64,000 bases of DNA. Source: Phycisphaerales bacterium (GTDB lineage Bacteria; Planctomycetota; Phycisphaerae; Phycisphaerales; UBA1924). The stretch lies in assembly GCA_029260265.1 (NCBI GenBank), contig JAJDDO010000024.1, forward strand, positions 186,001 to 250,000, in the 5' to 3' direction. The notes below the pieces were generated by a model. That model was not told the DNA's origin and did not search any database. It saw only the letters and a list, made by a program, of their open reading frames with translations. Of this stretch, positions 1 to 8,788 are shown in pieces. Position numbers and translations under genes: made by a program. Each line of letters starts with the position of its first letter. Position 1 is the stretch's first letter.

Positions 1-795
1 GTAGATACGCCCGTCTGCGCCAAGTGTTGCCTCGTGGTCTGAGAGGGCAACGGGCATGTTTGCGTTGGCGGTTGTAGACCAGCTGTTGGTTGCAAGATCA
101 TACTGGAGGACTTCGTTGGTGCGAGAGAACCCATCTGGTGAGACGCCGCCGAAGACGAGGATGTGCCCGAGCCCGTCGATGGTCGCTGCGGCGTTGCTCA
201 AGGCGATGGGCATCGGCGCGATCTGTTCCCAGAGTTCTTGTGGTCCGATGTAGCGTTCGCAGTAGGTCGAGTTGGGGTTCGCGGGTGTGGCGGATTCGCC
301 GGGGCCTCCACCGAGTGAATAGATCCGTCCTGCGTCATCTGTGCAGAAGGCGAAGTTGCTCGGCGGGGCTTGAGAGCCGCGGTCTGCGTGCTCGTGCCAG
401 GGCCCTTCGAGTGTGTTCCATTCAAAGGGGGGCTTATCGAAGTTGCCCGGCTCGGAGGGGTCGTCGCCGCCGAAGATGATGATGCGTCCGAGCGCATCCA
501 CGCCACCGCGTTGACCGAGCACATACCCGTACCCGTCGAAGCCGATTTCTTCGGTCCAGACTGGAGCGTTGATGGGTCGGGAGTAGACGGTCGCGTCTTC
601 TTGGTCGCTGGGGTTCATCCACGGTGTGCCCCCAAGGATGAAGATCGTTCCATCGAGTTCAAGCCCGAAGGCGTGTGCTTTGGCCGCACCGTTGGTGGGC
701 AGTGCGCCCTCGTCTTGCCATGTTCCCCAGGGCTGGGCGGTTGCGGTGTTGAGCAGCGATGCAGCGATGGTTAGCTGTGCGAGTGTATTGAGCAT
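1..795 (-). CDS. Secreted kelch-repeat beta-propeller protein (3' end outside window)
   Basis: This open frame runs off the left edge and so is missing from the ORF track. It starts at the ATG at 795 and has no stop down to base 1, giving about 265 residues. The first 20 residues form a signal peptide ending in TATA-QPWGTW. The rest carries repeated kelch-like blades with hydrophobic strand, double Gly and Trp/Tyr spacing, for example TIFILGG, RIIIFGGDD, HILVFGG and NEVLQYDLATNSW. Such proteins are extracellular galactose-oxidase-like propellers, usually binding modules. The stop of the upstream HAF-repeat gene overlaps this start (TGATG), so the two are probably translationally coupled. No catalytic residues can be assigned from this fragment, and a C-terminal dockerin-like tail may lie outside the window. 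Confidence 0.75.
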   Translation of the reverse strand, partial: MLNTLAQLTIAASLLNTATAQPWGTWQDEGALPTNGAAKAHAFGLELDGTIFILGGTPWMNPSDQEDATVYSRPINAPVWTEEIGFDGYGYVLGQRGGVDALGRIIIFGGDDPSEPGNFDKPPFEWNTLEGPWHEHADRGSQAPPSNFAFCTDDAGRIYSLGGGPGESATPANPNSTYCERYIGPQELWEQIAPMPIALSNAAATIDGLGHILVFGGVSPDGFSRTNEVLQYDLATNSWSTTANANMPVALSDHEATLGADGRIY

Positions 796-2000
796 CAGTT
801 CTTCTCCGTGGGTTTCGTTGGGCAGCCGGCGTTGAATAGATCGAGGTATGCAAAGAGATCCTGGAGATTCAGGGTGTTGTCGTTGGTCATCTCGGCGGTG
901 GGGTCTGATGAGTTGAATAGTTTGAGATAGGCAAAGACATCTTGAAGGTTGAGGATGCCGTCGTGTGTGAGGTCTGGCGGGCATACATCTGTTGGTGTGA
1001 GCAAGAAGGCGCGGAAGGGGTCACCTGCGAGTGAGCCGACACCGACGATCTGTCCTGATTCATTGATTGCTTTGGCGGTGTTGAGTATCCAGGGCGAGCC
1101 GGCGTCGATCAGCGTATTGAGGTCGCTCATGGTTCCGTCTTCCCAGACGAATGCGCGGTTGTCTGATGTCCCAACAACAATGCCCGCGTCATTGATCGCC
1201 AGTGCGGAGGAGTACTGCTGGGCGAGCACGCCGAGGTCTTTGCGCGTGATGACACCGCCGGAGCCGTCGAGTGTGTAGCGGAAGGCGTGCGTGTCACCGT
1301 TGCTGATTTGGGAGATCCCGACTACTTCGTTGGCGTTGTTGATATCGTGTGCTTGTGACCAGGCACCACCGAGCGTGCCGAGGTCGGTGGGGGTTGTGCC
1401 AACCCAGAGCGTGGCGGTCGGCACGATTGCAGCGGGACGAGTTGCACTGCCGACCGCCCACCCTGAGTTGTTTAGGGACTTTGCGATGGAGTGTGATCCG
1501 CCGTTGAGCTGATCAAGCATGATCAGGCTGCCCATTTCCCAGAGGCATGCCTGCTCGTTTTGGTATCCGCCGGGAGCGGTGACGAACTTTGAACCGACGA
1601 TCTGGAGGCTGGTGTTGACTGATTGAGGCATGAACTCGGCGATCATCATCGGCATGCCGTTCTCATAGATCCATGCGTTTGAGCTCAGGTTGCCGAGCAT
1701 GTAGGAGGCAACGATTGTTTGATCGGTGTCCGTGATGGCGATTGCTTGCGCTTGAGAGTTCGGGCCCATTGTTGTGATCGTCGAGAATACACCGTTGTCG
1801 GAAGTGAAGCCGTGGTAGCGGTAGAGCAGGTCCACGGCGTATCCGGCCGCGACGCCGTGAGCATTGATCGAGGATGCGGCGGTGGCATCGCCGAGGGTTC
1901 CAAGATCGGTTACCGCGTAGTGGTCTGCGCCGTGCGCGAGCGAGAGAACCATCGAGGCTGTGGTGCATCCGAGCAGGAGTGGTCTTTGTGTGGCGTACAT
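795..2000 (-). CDS. Secreted HAF-repeat protein with C-terminal dockerin-like repeats
   Basis: The 401-residue product starts at MYATQRPLLLG, preceded by AAGGAG six bases upstream. The longer track start adds 59 proline/arginine-rich residues that look non-coding. A signal peptide (LLLGCTTASMVLSLAHGA) is followed by repeated HAF-type units such as YAVTDLGTLG, TDLGTLGGAWSQAHDINN and KDLGVLAQQYSSALAIND, each of the form 'DLGTLGG..S.A..IN..G.VVG'. These repeats are found in extracellular proteins of unknown function and probably form a propeller. The last 55 residues hold two dockerin-like repeats (DLTHDGILNLQDVFAYLKLF and LNLQDLFAYLDLFNAGCP) with Ca-loop-like Asp/Asn positions. The gene follows the cytochrome gene by 11 bases, and its ribosome site overlaps that stop codon, so it belongs to the same operon. 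Confidence 0.82.
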   Translation of the reverse strand: MYATQRPLLLGCTTASMVLSLAHGADHYAVTDLGTLGDATAASSINAHGVAAGYAVDLLYRYHGFTSDNGVFSTITTMGPNSQAQAIAITDTDQTIVASYMLGNLSSNAWIYENGMPMMIAEFMPQSVNTSLQIVGSKFVTAPGGYQNEQACLWEMGSLIMLDQLNGGSHSIAKSLNNSGWAVGSATRPAAIVPTATLWVGTTPTDLGTLGGAWSQAHDINNANEVVGISQISNGDTHAFRYTLDGSGGVITRKDLGVLAQQYSSALAINDAGIVVGTSDNRAFVWEDGTMSDLNTLIDAGSPWILNTAKAINESGQIVGVGSLAGDPFRAFLLTPTDVCPPDLTHDGILNLQDVFAYLKLFNSSDPTAEMTNDNTLNLQDLFAYLDLFNAGCPTKPTEKN

Positions 2001-2011
2001 ATTCTGCTCCT

Positions 2012-3256
2012 TCAATCTTCGACCCGGTGGAAGAACGGTTCGTCGGGTGTTTGTGTGTGGCACACCGTGCAATCGGCGATGATCCCGGCCGATCCTTGGT
2101 GGAGGATTGCTTGGAGGTTGTCGGCTTGCGTGGTTGCCGGGGTGATTGCGTGGGGGCTGCCGTGACAGGCGAAGCATGAAACGCCGCCGTGCCCGATGGA
2201 GTTTCGATAGAGGGTGTTTGGTTGCTCGAAGTCAAAGCCCGGGCGTGTGTGGCAGTCTGCGCACCGTGGCTCATCGACCCAGGGGATCCGCGATGGGTCT
2301 GCGACCTCACTCATGCCGCCATGGCAATCCACACAATCGAGCCCGGCGGTGGAATGGATATCACGCTGACACTGCGCACGCCGACCCGGGTGACAAGAGT
2401 AGCAGTCATTCCCAAAGTCCACCGGGAGATCGTCAAGGCGATCCGCATGTGCGCCGTGCATCGCCGAGGAGAAGCTCGATATTCCGGGTTGCCCGGGGGC
2501 GCCCAATGCGGGATCGGAATGGCATGAGGCGCAGAACACGGGCTGGTTGGCTTCGAGGTTGGTGTTGTGAATCCGATCATGGTCACGGAGCACATCGATC
2601 TCGACATTGGACCCGGGTTGCGGGTCGCCGTGGCAAACATTGCAGGAGAGTTCCCAGGATACGGGGAGCACGGTTTGCGTCTGTGCGACGAGCCCTGTGC
2701 CTTCTTTGTGGACGGTGATTGTTGCGAGCTGGTAGGGGTTGATTCTGCCGGCATCGTCCTCGGGTGTGATCGGTATGCCGGTGACTTCCCATTTGTCTTG
2801 GTGCGGGGTCATGGTGCCGCTCATCGCGTTTCCGGTGAGCCCGACATCGGCAGGGAGATCAACGCCGAGCAGGTCTTGATCGTACTTCCAGAAGTTGGAT
2901 TTGGTTGACGAGTGTGTATTGCCCGGGATTGAGTATTCGAGCGTGAAATCGCTGCCCTCAGAGACATCGATGATATCCGGCCCGTCCCCGCGTTTGATGA
3001 CTACCGCTTGGACGGTGTTGAATGGGGGGAGGATCATGAAGTGCGAGAAATCCCGCATCATGCAGTGCATCCCGAGGTCATTGTTTGCGAGGACCACGAA
3101 GCTGTCGGACCCGCGATCATCGGGGGTTGCCATTCCGGCGAGGGCGGTGATGGCAATGACACCCCCGCCGAGGATGTACGCGAGGATCGTGCGTTTTTGT
3201 ATGCGGTTCCTTCGAGGTCCTTGCGAGGGGTTGGGTCTGCGTGGTCGAGTAATCAT
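2012..3256 (-). CDS. Seven-heme c-type cytochrome, exported
   Basis: The product is 414 residues from the ATG at 3256, chosen because AGGAG lies seven bases upstream and the protein then begins with a basic stretch and one membrane segment (ILAYILGGGVIAITALAG). Seven CxxCH heme sites are visible in the C-terminal two-thirds: CNVCH, CASCH, CYSCH, CVDCH, CADCH, CFACH and CTVCH. The N-terminal third has no heme motif and carries NNDLGMHCMMRDF, a block I associate with planctomycete multiheme proteins. It should sit on the periplasmic side, probably anchored, and move electrons; donor and acceptor are unknown. It is followed at once by the HAF and kelch genes, so the operon may build a surface-exposed redox or binding assembly. 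Confidence 0.85.
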   Translation of the reverse strand: MITRPRRPNPSQGPRRNRIQKRTILAYILGGGVIAITALAGMATPDDRGSDSFVVLANNDLGMHCMMRDFSHFMILPPFNTVQAVVIKRGDGPDIIDVSEGSDFTLEYSIPGNTHSSTKSNFWKYDQDLLGVDLPADVGLTGNAMSGTMTPHQDKWEVTGIPITPEDDAGRINPYQLATITVHKEGTGLVAQTQTVLPVSWELSCNVCHGDPQPGSNVEIDVLRDHDRIHNTNLEANQPVFCASCHSDPALGAPGQPGISSFSSAMHGAHADRLDDLPVDFGNDCYSCHPGRRAQCQRDIHSTAGLDCVDCHGGMSEVADPSRIPWVDEPRCADCHTRPGFDFEQPNTLYRNSIGHGGVSCFACHGSPHAITPATTQADNLQAILHQGSAGIIADCTVCHTQTPDEPFFHRVED

Positions 3257-3435
3257 GAATGAACTCCTGTGCCAGGGCGTGTTCCTGTGCACGGAGTATG
3301 TGTTGCAACTCGTGTGCCAAAGTCGACTGTGAGCTTGGCGATGAGTAGGGCAGGGTGTGAAGATGAGATGGCCACGCGGGGCCACATGTCGGCGTGAGCA
3401 TGGCCAGCATTCACCGATACAGGAAGGCCGGAAGG

Positions 3436-4896
3436 TCAGGGACACCCGGCGTTGTAGAGCGCGAGATAGGCGAAGATGTCCTGCAGATTGAAGAGCCCTT
3501 GGCCGGTGAGATCCGCGATTGGATCTTGCGCGTTGAACAGATCAAGGTAGGCGAAGAGGTCCTGCAGGTTCAGCAACCCTTCGCCGGTGATATCGGCGAA
3601 GCAGTCGGTGAGCGGGATGTCCTCGGGGGAGATCACGCCGTCGTAGTTGAGATCGAAGAAATGGAACTCGAGCCCGAAGCTTTCGATGCCGATCGAGCCG
3701 TTCACCGTTCCGTCGTTATCATGCGATGATCCGTCTTCATCGTGGATGTATTCTTCGATGACTTCAGCGTCATTGGCATCATGTATTTCGTTGAGATCAA
3801 GGTCGGCGTAGTGTTCGTTGAATCCGGTGTCGGTCCAGATGTAAAATGATGAAGGCTGTGGAGTGGTGGGGGCGGTACCGATGAGAGCTGTGGCTTTCCA
3901 GTCGCTTGGGTTGTTGAACTCGTCGAAGTCTTTATCCCGCCAGTCGTCGGTCAGGCTCGCGAGCGGCCCGGTTGCGAAATCTGCTCCGATGATCAGATCA
4001 TCAATTGCTTCTTCGAGGGAGGTGTGGTTGAGCAGGCTGAGATCGATCGGCTGTTTGGGTTCACCGGCGAGCATTCCTGCTCCGGTGTTTGTGATCGGGA
4101 AAATGAGTGTGATGGTTGTTTTGTCGGTGATCGTGCTGTGGACAAATCGGAGATTGACCACTGGATCGAAGAGCCCGAAGTCCGAACCGCCGAAGGTTGC
4201 TCCGAGGGGCTGAAATGATTGGAAGCGTTCGAAGAATCGACCGGAGACAACCCATGATTCCCCAGCATTAAAGAGCGAGTCCATATTGCCATCTTGGGAG
4301 ACAATCGTCGGCGAAAAGCAGCCGCACAAAACAAGTGAGAACTCTGCACCGGTCCGTTCGAACTGGGGGGAGGAGTAGAAGTTTGAATCGAGGTCTGATC
4401 CGCTCTGGATCATTCTCTCAGCGATTGAACCGCTCGGGCTGTTGCCGAACCGCGCGACATTGGCGAGGTACCGGTTGCGGGCGAGGGGCATCAGCTCGCC
4501 GCCGGAGTCTTTCTGGTGGTCGATATCCAACTCGATAAAGCCTGTGAGCGGGCGGGGTCCGAATCGCGCGGGGTCGTAGGCGAAGCCGTTGAGCCCGATT
4601 GGGCCCGGCGGCGAGATGAGCCCGTCGAGCACGACCTCGATACGGAGGATGTCCGCATCGCCGGCGTTGATTGAACCGATGTATGGATCGATGGCTGGGT
4701 TGATCGGCGACCAGCCCTGGGTCGAGACCGAGAGCAGATCGATCGGGGTGAATCCGATCGGCAGTGGTGCGTCGTTGCCTAGATCGGTGCGGCGGATGAG
4801 GGCATCGCCCTGTAGGTCTGTCCAGATGCCCGATCCTGCAAGGGAGCATGTTGCGATGGATGCGAGGACCGCCAATGTGCATGCGAGGGTGTTCAT
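3436..4896 (-). CDS. Secreted protein with two dockerin-like repeats, function unknown
   Basis: This 486-residue protein has a signal peptide (MNTLACTLAVLASIATCSLAG) and a large central region without a recognised domain. That region contains an EF-hand-like stretch (DLDLNEIHDANDAEVIEEY) and an acidic DEDGSSHDNDGT segment. The C-terminus has two tandem dockerin-like repeats, DITGEGLLNLQDLFAYLDLF and DLTGQGLFNLQDIFAYLALY, ending NAGCP. The start at 4896 has AGGTGA upstream and overlaps the stop of the NtrC-type regulator gene by ATGA, so this protein is co-translated with a sigma-54 activator. It is an exported structural or substrate-binding protein; no enzyme activity can be assigned. Confidence 0.75.
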   Translation of the reverse strand: MNTLACTLAVLASIATCSLAGSGIWTDLQGDALIRRTDLGNDAPLPIGFTPIDLLSVSTQGWSPINPAIDPYIGSINAGDADILRIEVVLDGLISPPGPIGLNGFAYDPARFGPRPLTGFIELDIDHQKDSGGELMPLARNRYLANVARFGNSPSGSIAERMIQSGSDLDSNFYSSPQFERTGAEFSLVLCGCFSPTIVSQDGNMDSLFNAGESWVVSGRFFERFQSFQPLGATFGGSDFGLFDPVVNLRFVHSTITDKTTITLIFPITNTGAGMLAGEPKQPIDLSLLNHTSLEEAIDDLIIGADFATGPLASLTDDWRDKDFDEFNNPSDWKATALIGTAPTTPQPSSFYIWTDTGFNEHYADLDLNEIHDANDAEVIEEYIHDEDGSSHDNDGTVNGSIGIESFGLEFHFFDLNYDGVISPEDIPLTDCFADITGEGLLNLQDLFAYLDLFNAQDPIADLTGQGLFNLQDIFAYLALYNAGCP

Positions 4897-6341
4897 AGTT
4901 GATTCACCTTGTGCTCGCTGGTCATGATGTCGTAGCGTGTGATCCGGTAGCGGAAACTCGAACGCTGCATCCCGATGAGCTTGGCGGCACGCGATACATT
5001 CCCCTGGGTGTATTCGAGTGCCTGGATCATCAGTTCCCGCTCGATTTCCGAAGCGGTGTGGATGCCCGCCTGGAAATCGAAACGGATTCTCTCTCCGCCA
5101 TTGGGATCTATTTGTGTGGCGCTTGTGTCAACGGAGCGGAGGGCTAAGTCTTGGATTGAGATGACATTGGTCTTTGCGAGCATGGCTGCTCGCTGGACCG
5201 CGTTGAATAGCTCGCGCACATTGCCAGCCCATTCATACTGCGCGATTGCTTGCTTGGCTTCATCGCTCAGGGTTGCGGTGGGGAGCCCGTATTCTGAGCG
5301 AAGGGAGTTGAGCATCGACTCTGCGATCAGCACGGCGTCTTGACCACGGTCTCGCAATGCGGGCAGCGGGATCGAGAATGCGTTGATCCGGAACAGCAGA
5401 TCTCCGCGGAACTGTCCAGATTTTACCATCTCGTCGAGGTATTTGTTGGTGGCTGCGATGACTCGCATTTTTACTGGTCTGGATTTGCTTGCGCCGACCC
5501 GACGGATGAGCCCGTGTTCTATGACGGAGAGCAGCTTGCTTTGCAAAGCAAGGTCGAGGTCCCCGATCTCATCGAGGAAGAGTGTGCCGCCGTCTGCCAT
5601 CTCGAAGAGCCCATCGCGTGAGTCCTTTGCATCGGTGAATGCGCCTTTTTCATGGCCGAAGAGCTCGGATTCGATCAATGATGCGGGCAGGGCGGTGCAG
5701 TTGACATGCACGAATGGTCGATCGCGCTCGGGGCTTGCATCGTGGATGTACCTGGCGAGGACACCTTTCCCGGATCCTGTTTCGCCCGTGACCAGTATGG
5801 TCATCAGCGCTCCGCCCGGTGCGTTGCTCAGATCCAGTGTCCGATTGGTCACCGGGATCTGGGCGAGGCGTTTGGCAAGCTCGACGGATTCGATCCAGTT
5901 TGGGGATTGCCCCAGCGGGAGATCGGTGTTGCGTTGGGCGCGATCGAGGCGTTGATAGAGCCTGAGCCGACGGGTTTCATCTAGGCGGTGGATTAATCGT
6001 TCGGTGGTGAGCAGGAGTTGCTTGAGTTGGACTGGCTTTGAGAGGTAATCGTCTGCGCCGTGCTTCATTGCGAGCACGGCATCGTCAACGGTGGCGTAAG
6101 CGGTCATCATGATGATCCCGCCGCGGTACCCGTTATCGCGGAGTTCCTTGATGAACTCGATCCCCGATTCGGATCCTAGATTGACATCAGACAAGATCAG
6201 GTCGAAGTGGGTTTCGGTGAATGCTTCGCGTGCGGCCGTGATGGAGTCGGATTCATGCACCCAATAGCCGGCTTTGCTCAGTGCTCGGGCAATGGCTAGC
6301 CTGAGGTTTTCATCATCTTCGATGAGCAGAATATTGGCCAC
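4893..6341 (-). CDS. NtrC-family sigma-54-dependent response regulator
   Basis: The 482-residue protein has the standard three domains. Residues 1-120 are a receiver with acidic pocket EDDE, phospho-acceptor Asp in LILSDVNLG, and the T and K positions in MMTAYA and LSKPVQ. The central AAA+ domain has Walker A GETGSGKG, Walker B GGTLFLDEIGDL and an R-finger region. The C-terminus is a Fis-type helix-turn-helix (GNVSRAAKLIGMQRSSFRYR). The sigma-54 contact loop reads GAFTDA rather than the classic GAFTGA, a variant seen in some active members. It should activate sigma-54 promoters when phosphorylated by the kinase encoded 30 bases upstream. Its stop overlaps the start of the secreted protein gene. 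Confidence 0.92.
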   Translation of the reverse strand: MANILLIEDDENLRLAIARALSKAGYWVHESDSITAAREAFTETHFDLILSDVNLGSESGIEFIKELRDNGYRGGIIMMTAYATVDDAVLAMKHGADDYLSKPVQLKQLLLTTERLIHRLDETRRLRLYQRLDRAQRNTDLPLGQSPNWIESVELAKRLAQIPVTNRTLDLSNAPGGALMTILVTGETGSGKGVLARYIHDASPERDRPFVHVNCTALPASLIESELFGHEKGAFTDAKDSRDGLFEMADGGTLFLDEIGDLDLALQSKLLSVIEHGLIRRVGASKSRPVKMRVIAATNKYLDEMVKSGQFRGDLLFRINAFSIPLPALRDRGQDAVLIAESMLNSLRSEYGLPTATLSDEAKQAIAQYEWAGNVRELFNAVQRAAMLAKTNVISIQDLALRSVDTSATQIDPNGGERIRFDFQAGIHTASEIERELMIQALEYTQGNVSRAAKLIGMQRSSFRYRITRYDIMTSEHKVNQL

Positions 6342-6371
6342 TTGGTTCCTTTATCGGCCAGGGTTGGCCAT

Positions 6372-7832
6372 TCATGCTTTCGGTTTGGATGAGGAATCCA
6401 TCGGGATCATCATCTCAAAGGCGGTTCCGGTCTGCTTGGTGGTACTCACGGGTGATTCCACGGTGATCTGTCCTTGATGCTGATCGATCACGCGTTGACA
6501 TACTGCAAGCCCGATGCCAGTCCCGGATTTGCGTGTAGTGAAGTATGGTCGAAAGATAGCTCGGTGCAAGTGTTCGGGGATCATCGGGCCATCATCAACG
6601 ACTCGCAAGGTCCAATAATCTCCGGAATCGGCGGTATCAAGATGGGCCAGAATCTCGGTTGATTCGTTTGCGAAATCGATCGCGTTGCTCAGCAGTGTTG
6701 TGATCGCGTGCTCGAGGTGGTGGGGGTCGCCGATCGCGGATTGGGGGGCGTGCCCGATGGTGAATCGGAGCGATCGCCCGCGCGATTCACAGGCGGAGAG
6801 GTGGGTATTGATGACTCCCTGGACGAGTCTTTCTGGGGAGTATTCTCCTAGGTGCATTTCAAGTGGAGCGGATATGCGGAGCATCTCTTTGAGCCAAGAC
6901 TCGAACCGATCTACGGTGGAGATGATGCGTTGCTGAAGATCTTGCAGATCTGAATCGGGGTCGAGTTCGTCCTTGGTGGTTTCTGCCAGTGCGCGGATTC
7001 CCGCGAGCGGGGTCCGCAGGTTGTGCACCGTCATCTGGGCCATCTCGCCCATAGCTGCGAGCCGTTCTTGCTCGATCCGTTGGTCTTGCATCGTGAGGAT
7101 CAGGCTGCCCATCCGGTTGAACTCTTCGCTCAGAAGTCCGAGCTCATCGGTTGATTCAACCGGGATTTTATGATCGAACTCGCCGGAGGCGAACCGGTCT
7201 GCCCCTTCGCGGAGGCGTTCGATCGGGGCGAAGACCCATCTACGGATGAACATGACCATGACCAGCCCGATCGCGATTGCGCCGATGAGTGAAACGAGGA
7301 GAATGGAGTAGATGTTTCTCTGCAACGCGGTGCTGTAGTCCGCGGCGAGCTTTGCATCTTCGAGTATCCGCCCCTCGACGCGTTCGATGAGTTCGTGGCG
7401 TTGATCGAGGGCGGAGATGAGCGCTTCGGCATCAGCTCTGCTCTCTGTGTTTTCCCAGCGGTCGGTAAGTTGGGTGATTGCAGCCGAGCGGGTCCGCATG
7501 TTGTGTATCGTGTTGATTCCGGATCGGAGGCTTGTGGTGGGCAGAGACTCAAGGATTCGGAGAATGTCGCCGCTTTGTTGTTCGAGCAATCGGAGAGAGC
7601 GGGCGTGCTCGGCGATGTCTTGGTTGTGTGTGGTTTGTGTAGCGATGTCGATTTCTTGTTCGCCGAGCCGCTTGATTGCGTGCAAATGATGCATCACGGA
7701 CTGGATAGATTGCAATGGGTTTGCCAGCTCTCGTTCCAAGAAACGGATGCTCCATACACTGACTGAAACATTGACCGCGAGTGTGAAGACGAGCAGGGCG
7801 AGCACGAATGAGAGTTTGGTTCGTAGGCGCAT
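6372..7832 (-). CDS. Membrane sensor histidine kinase (NtrB/AtoS-like)
   Basis: The 486-residue protein begins with a transmembrane helix (LSFVLALLVFTLAVNVSVSV). A helical periplasmic sensor of about 160 residues follows, then a second helix (ILLVSLIGAIAIGLVMVMFI) and a HAMP linker. The H-box is unusual but intact (MTVHNLRTPLAGI). The HATPase domain shows the N-box (ITTLLSNAIDFA), G1 (VVDDGPMI) and G2 (KSGTGIGLAV). It should autophosphorylate on the H-box His and pass phosphate to the NtrC-type regulator just downstream. The prepilin-like gene ends three bases upstream, so the stimulus may concern surface assembly; that is an inference from context. Confidence 0.9.
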   Translation of the reverse strand: MRLRTKLSFVLALLVFTLAVNVSVSVWSIRFLERELANPLQSIQSVMHHLHAIKRLGEQEIDIATQTTHNQDIAEHARSLRLLEQQSGDILRILESLPTTSLRSGINTIHNMRTRSAAITQLTDRWENTESRADAEALISALDQRHELIERVEGRILEDAKLAADYSTALQRNIYSILLVSLIGAIAIGLVMVMFIRRWVFAPIERLREGADRFASGEFDHKIPVESTDELGLLSEEFNRMGSLILTMQDQRIEQERLAAMGEMAQMTVHNLRTPLAGIRALAETTKDELDPDSDLQDLQQRIISTVDRFESWLKEMLRISAPLEMHLGEYSPERLVQGVINTHLSACESRGRSLRFTIGHAPQSAIGDPHHLEHAITTLLSNAIDFANESTEILAHLDTADSGDYWTLRVVDDGPMIPEHLHRAIFRPYFTTRKSGTGIGLAVCQRVIDQHQGQITVESPVSTTKQTGTAFEMMIPMDSSSKPKA

Positions 7833-7835
7833 GGT

Positions 7836-8621
7836 TTATCGCGTGGGCTGGAAATCCCATCGCCATCCAGGCTCATGCTCTGGGTCTGATGAGGATGCGA
7901 CATGCCCGTCCATGAATGCGGCATTCGCGTGCCCGTTGTGGCGTGTGCCTGGGAACCAGACGCGATCGCCCGCGTAGGGGCCGCGTGAATCCAGCGAAGG
8001 CGCTGTGTAGAGGGGATTCACACCGAGCGTGAGGGCTTGTTGCCCGTCGATATCGATCAAGAGCGGGACGCTCGACTGCTGGAGGATTGATGAGCGCAGT
8101 CTGGCCTTGATCGCGCGGGGGCGGCCGCGTGAATCGAGTACCTCGATGCGGTTGAGGCGGGCGTTGAACCCGAAAGAGACGCCCTGTGGCGGGCCGATGG
8201 CTCCGGCGCTGCATGCGAGGTTGTTTCTCAGTGTCACGGATTGGGACACGCTTGGGCATCGCATGGGGTCGTTGCCGTTGGAGTCGGGGGTTTGGTGCGC
8301 AGATTGATCTTGGCCCCATCTCCAGAACTCATCGACGCCGTACTGGCTTTCTTGGAAGGTCTCGATCTGGAAGGTCGTTCTATCGTGATCATCCCCGCGA
8401 TCGCCGTGGAGTTCATTGTCGGCGAAGATCTGGAAATCAAATGCGACCGCGCGTTGGGCCATCTGGCATTGGTAGCTGCGTGCCCGCTCGAGCGAAGCGG
8501 AGAGCATCGGGAGAAGAACTCCAAAGAGTGCGGTGACCAACGCGATGACCACGAGCACTTCGATGAGGGAGAAGCCCGCATGTGTTCGCAGCGACGCAGA
8601 ATGGTTTCCGGAGACCCGCAT
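7836..8621 (-). CDS. Prepilin-type (pseudopilin) protein with H-X9-DG tail
   Basis: The 261-residue protein has a type IV prepilin N-terminus: a short polar leader, then GFSLIEVLVVIALVTALFG with the cleavage Gly-Phe and the +5 Glu. This is the substrate of the PilD/GspO-type peptidase and N-methylase. The C-terminus has the H-X9-DG signature (RHNGHANAAFMDGHV) that marks the very expanded planctomycete pseudopilin family. It should be inserted in the inner membrane and may join a type II secretion or pilus-like fibre. It lies three bases upstream of the histidine kinase gene and is probably first in that operon. A 167-base spacer to the next gene upstream could hold the promoter. Confidence 0.88.
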   Translation of the reverse strand: MRVSGNHSASLRTHAGFSLIEVLVVIALVTALFGVLLPMLSASLERARSYQCQMAQRAVAFDFQIFADNELHGDRGDDHDRTTFQIETFQESQYGVDEFWRWGQDQSAHQTPDSNGNDPMRCPSVSQSVTLRNNLACSAGAIGPPQGVSFGFNARLNRIEVLDSRGRPRAIKARLRSSILQQSSVPLLIDIDGQQALTLGVNPLYTAPSLDSRGPYAGDRVWFPGTRHNGHANAAFMDGHVASSSDPEHEPGWRWDFQPTR

Positions 8622-8788
8622 GCCGCGAGTTTAGCACGGATCGCGGGGGATAGAAAAGGAATATGTTGGATAAACCTCCGCATTCCGGATGATCGAGATC
8701 CGGTAAAACGATCTCTCCTGACTCATTTTTACGGTGGGTGGGCGGAACCCGGACGTTTATTCGACTGAGGCATAGGTGTGAGAACTGG

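Noticed and set aside
90-524. Several ORFs in 56-853 on the plus and minus strands
   Set aside because: They are shadows of the minus-strand kelch gene, which is open to the left edge and matches repeat patterns.
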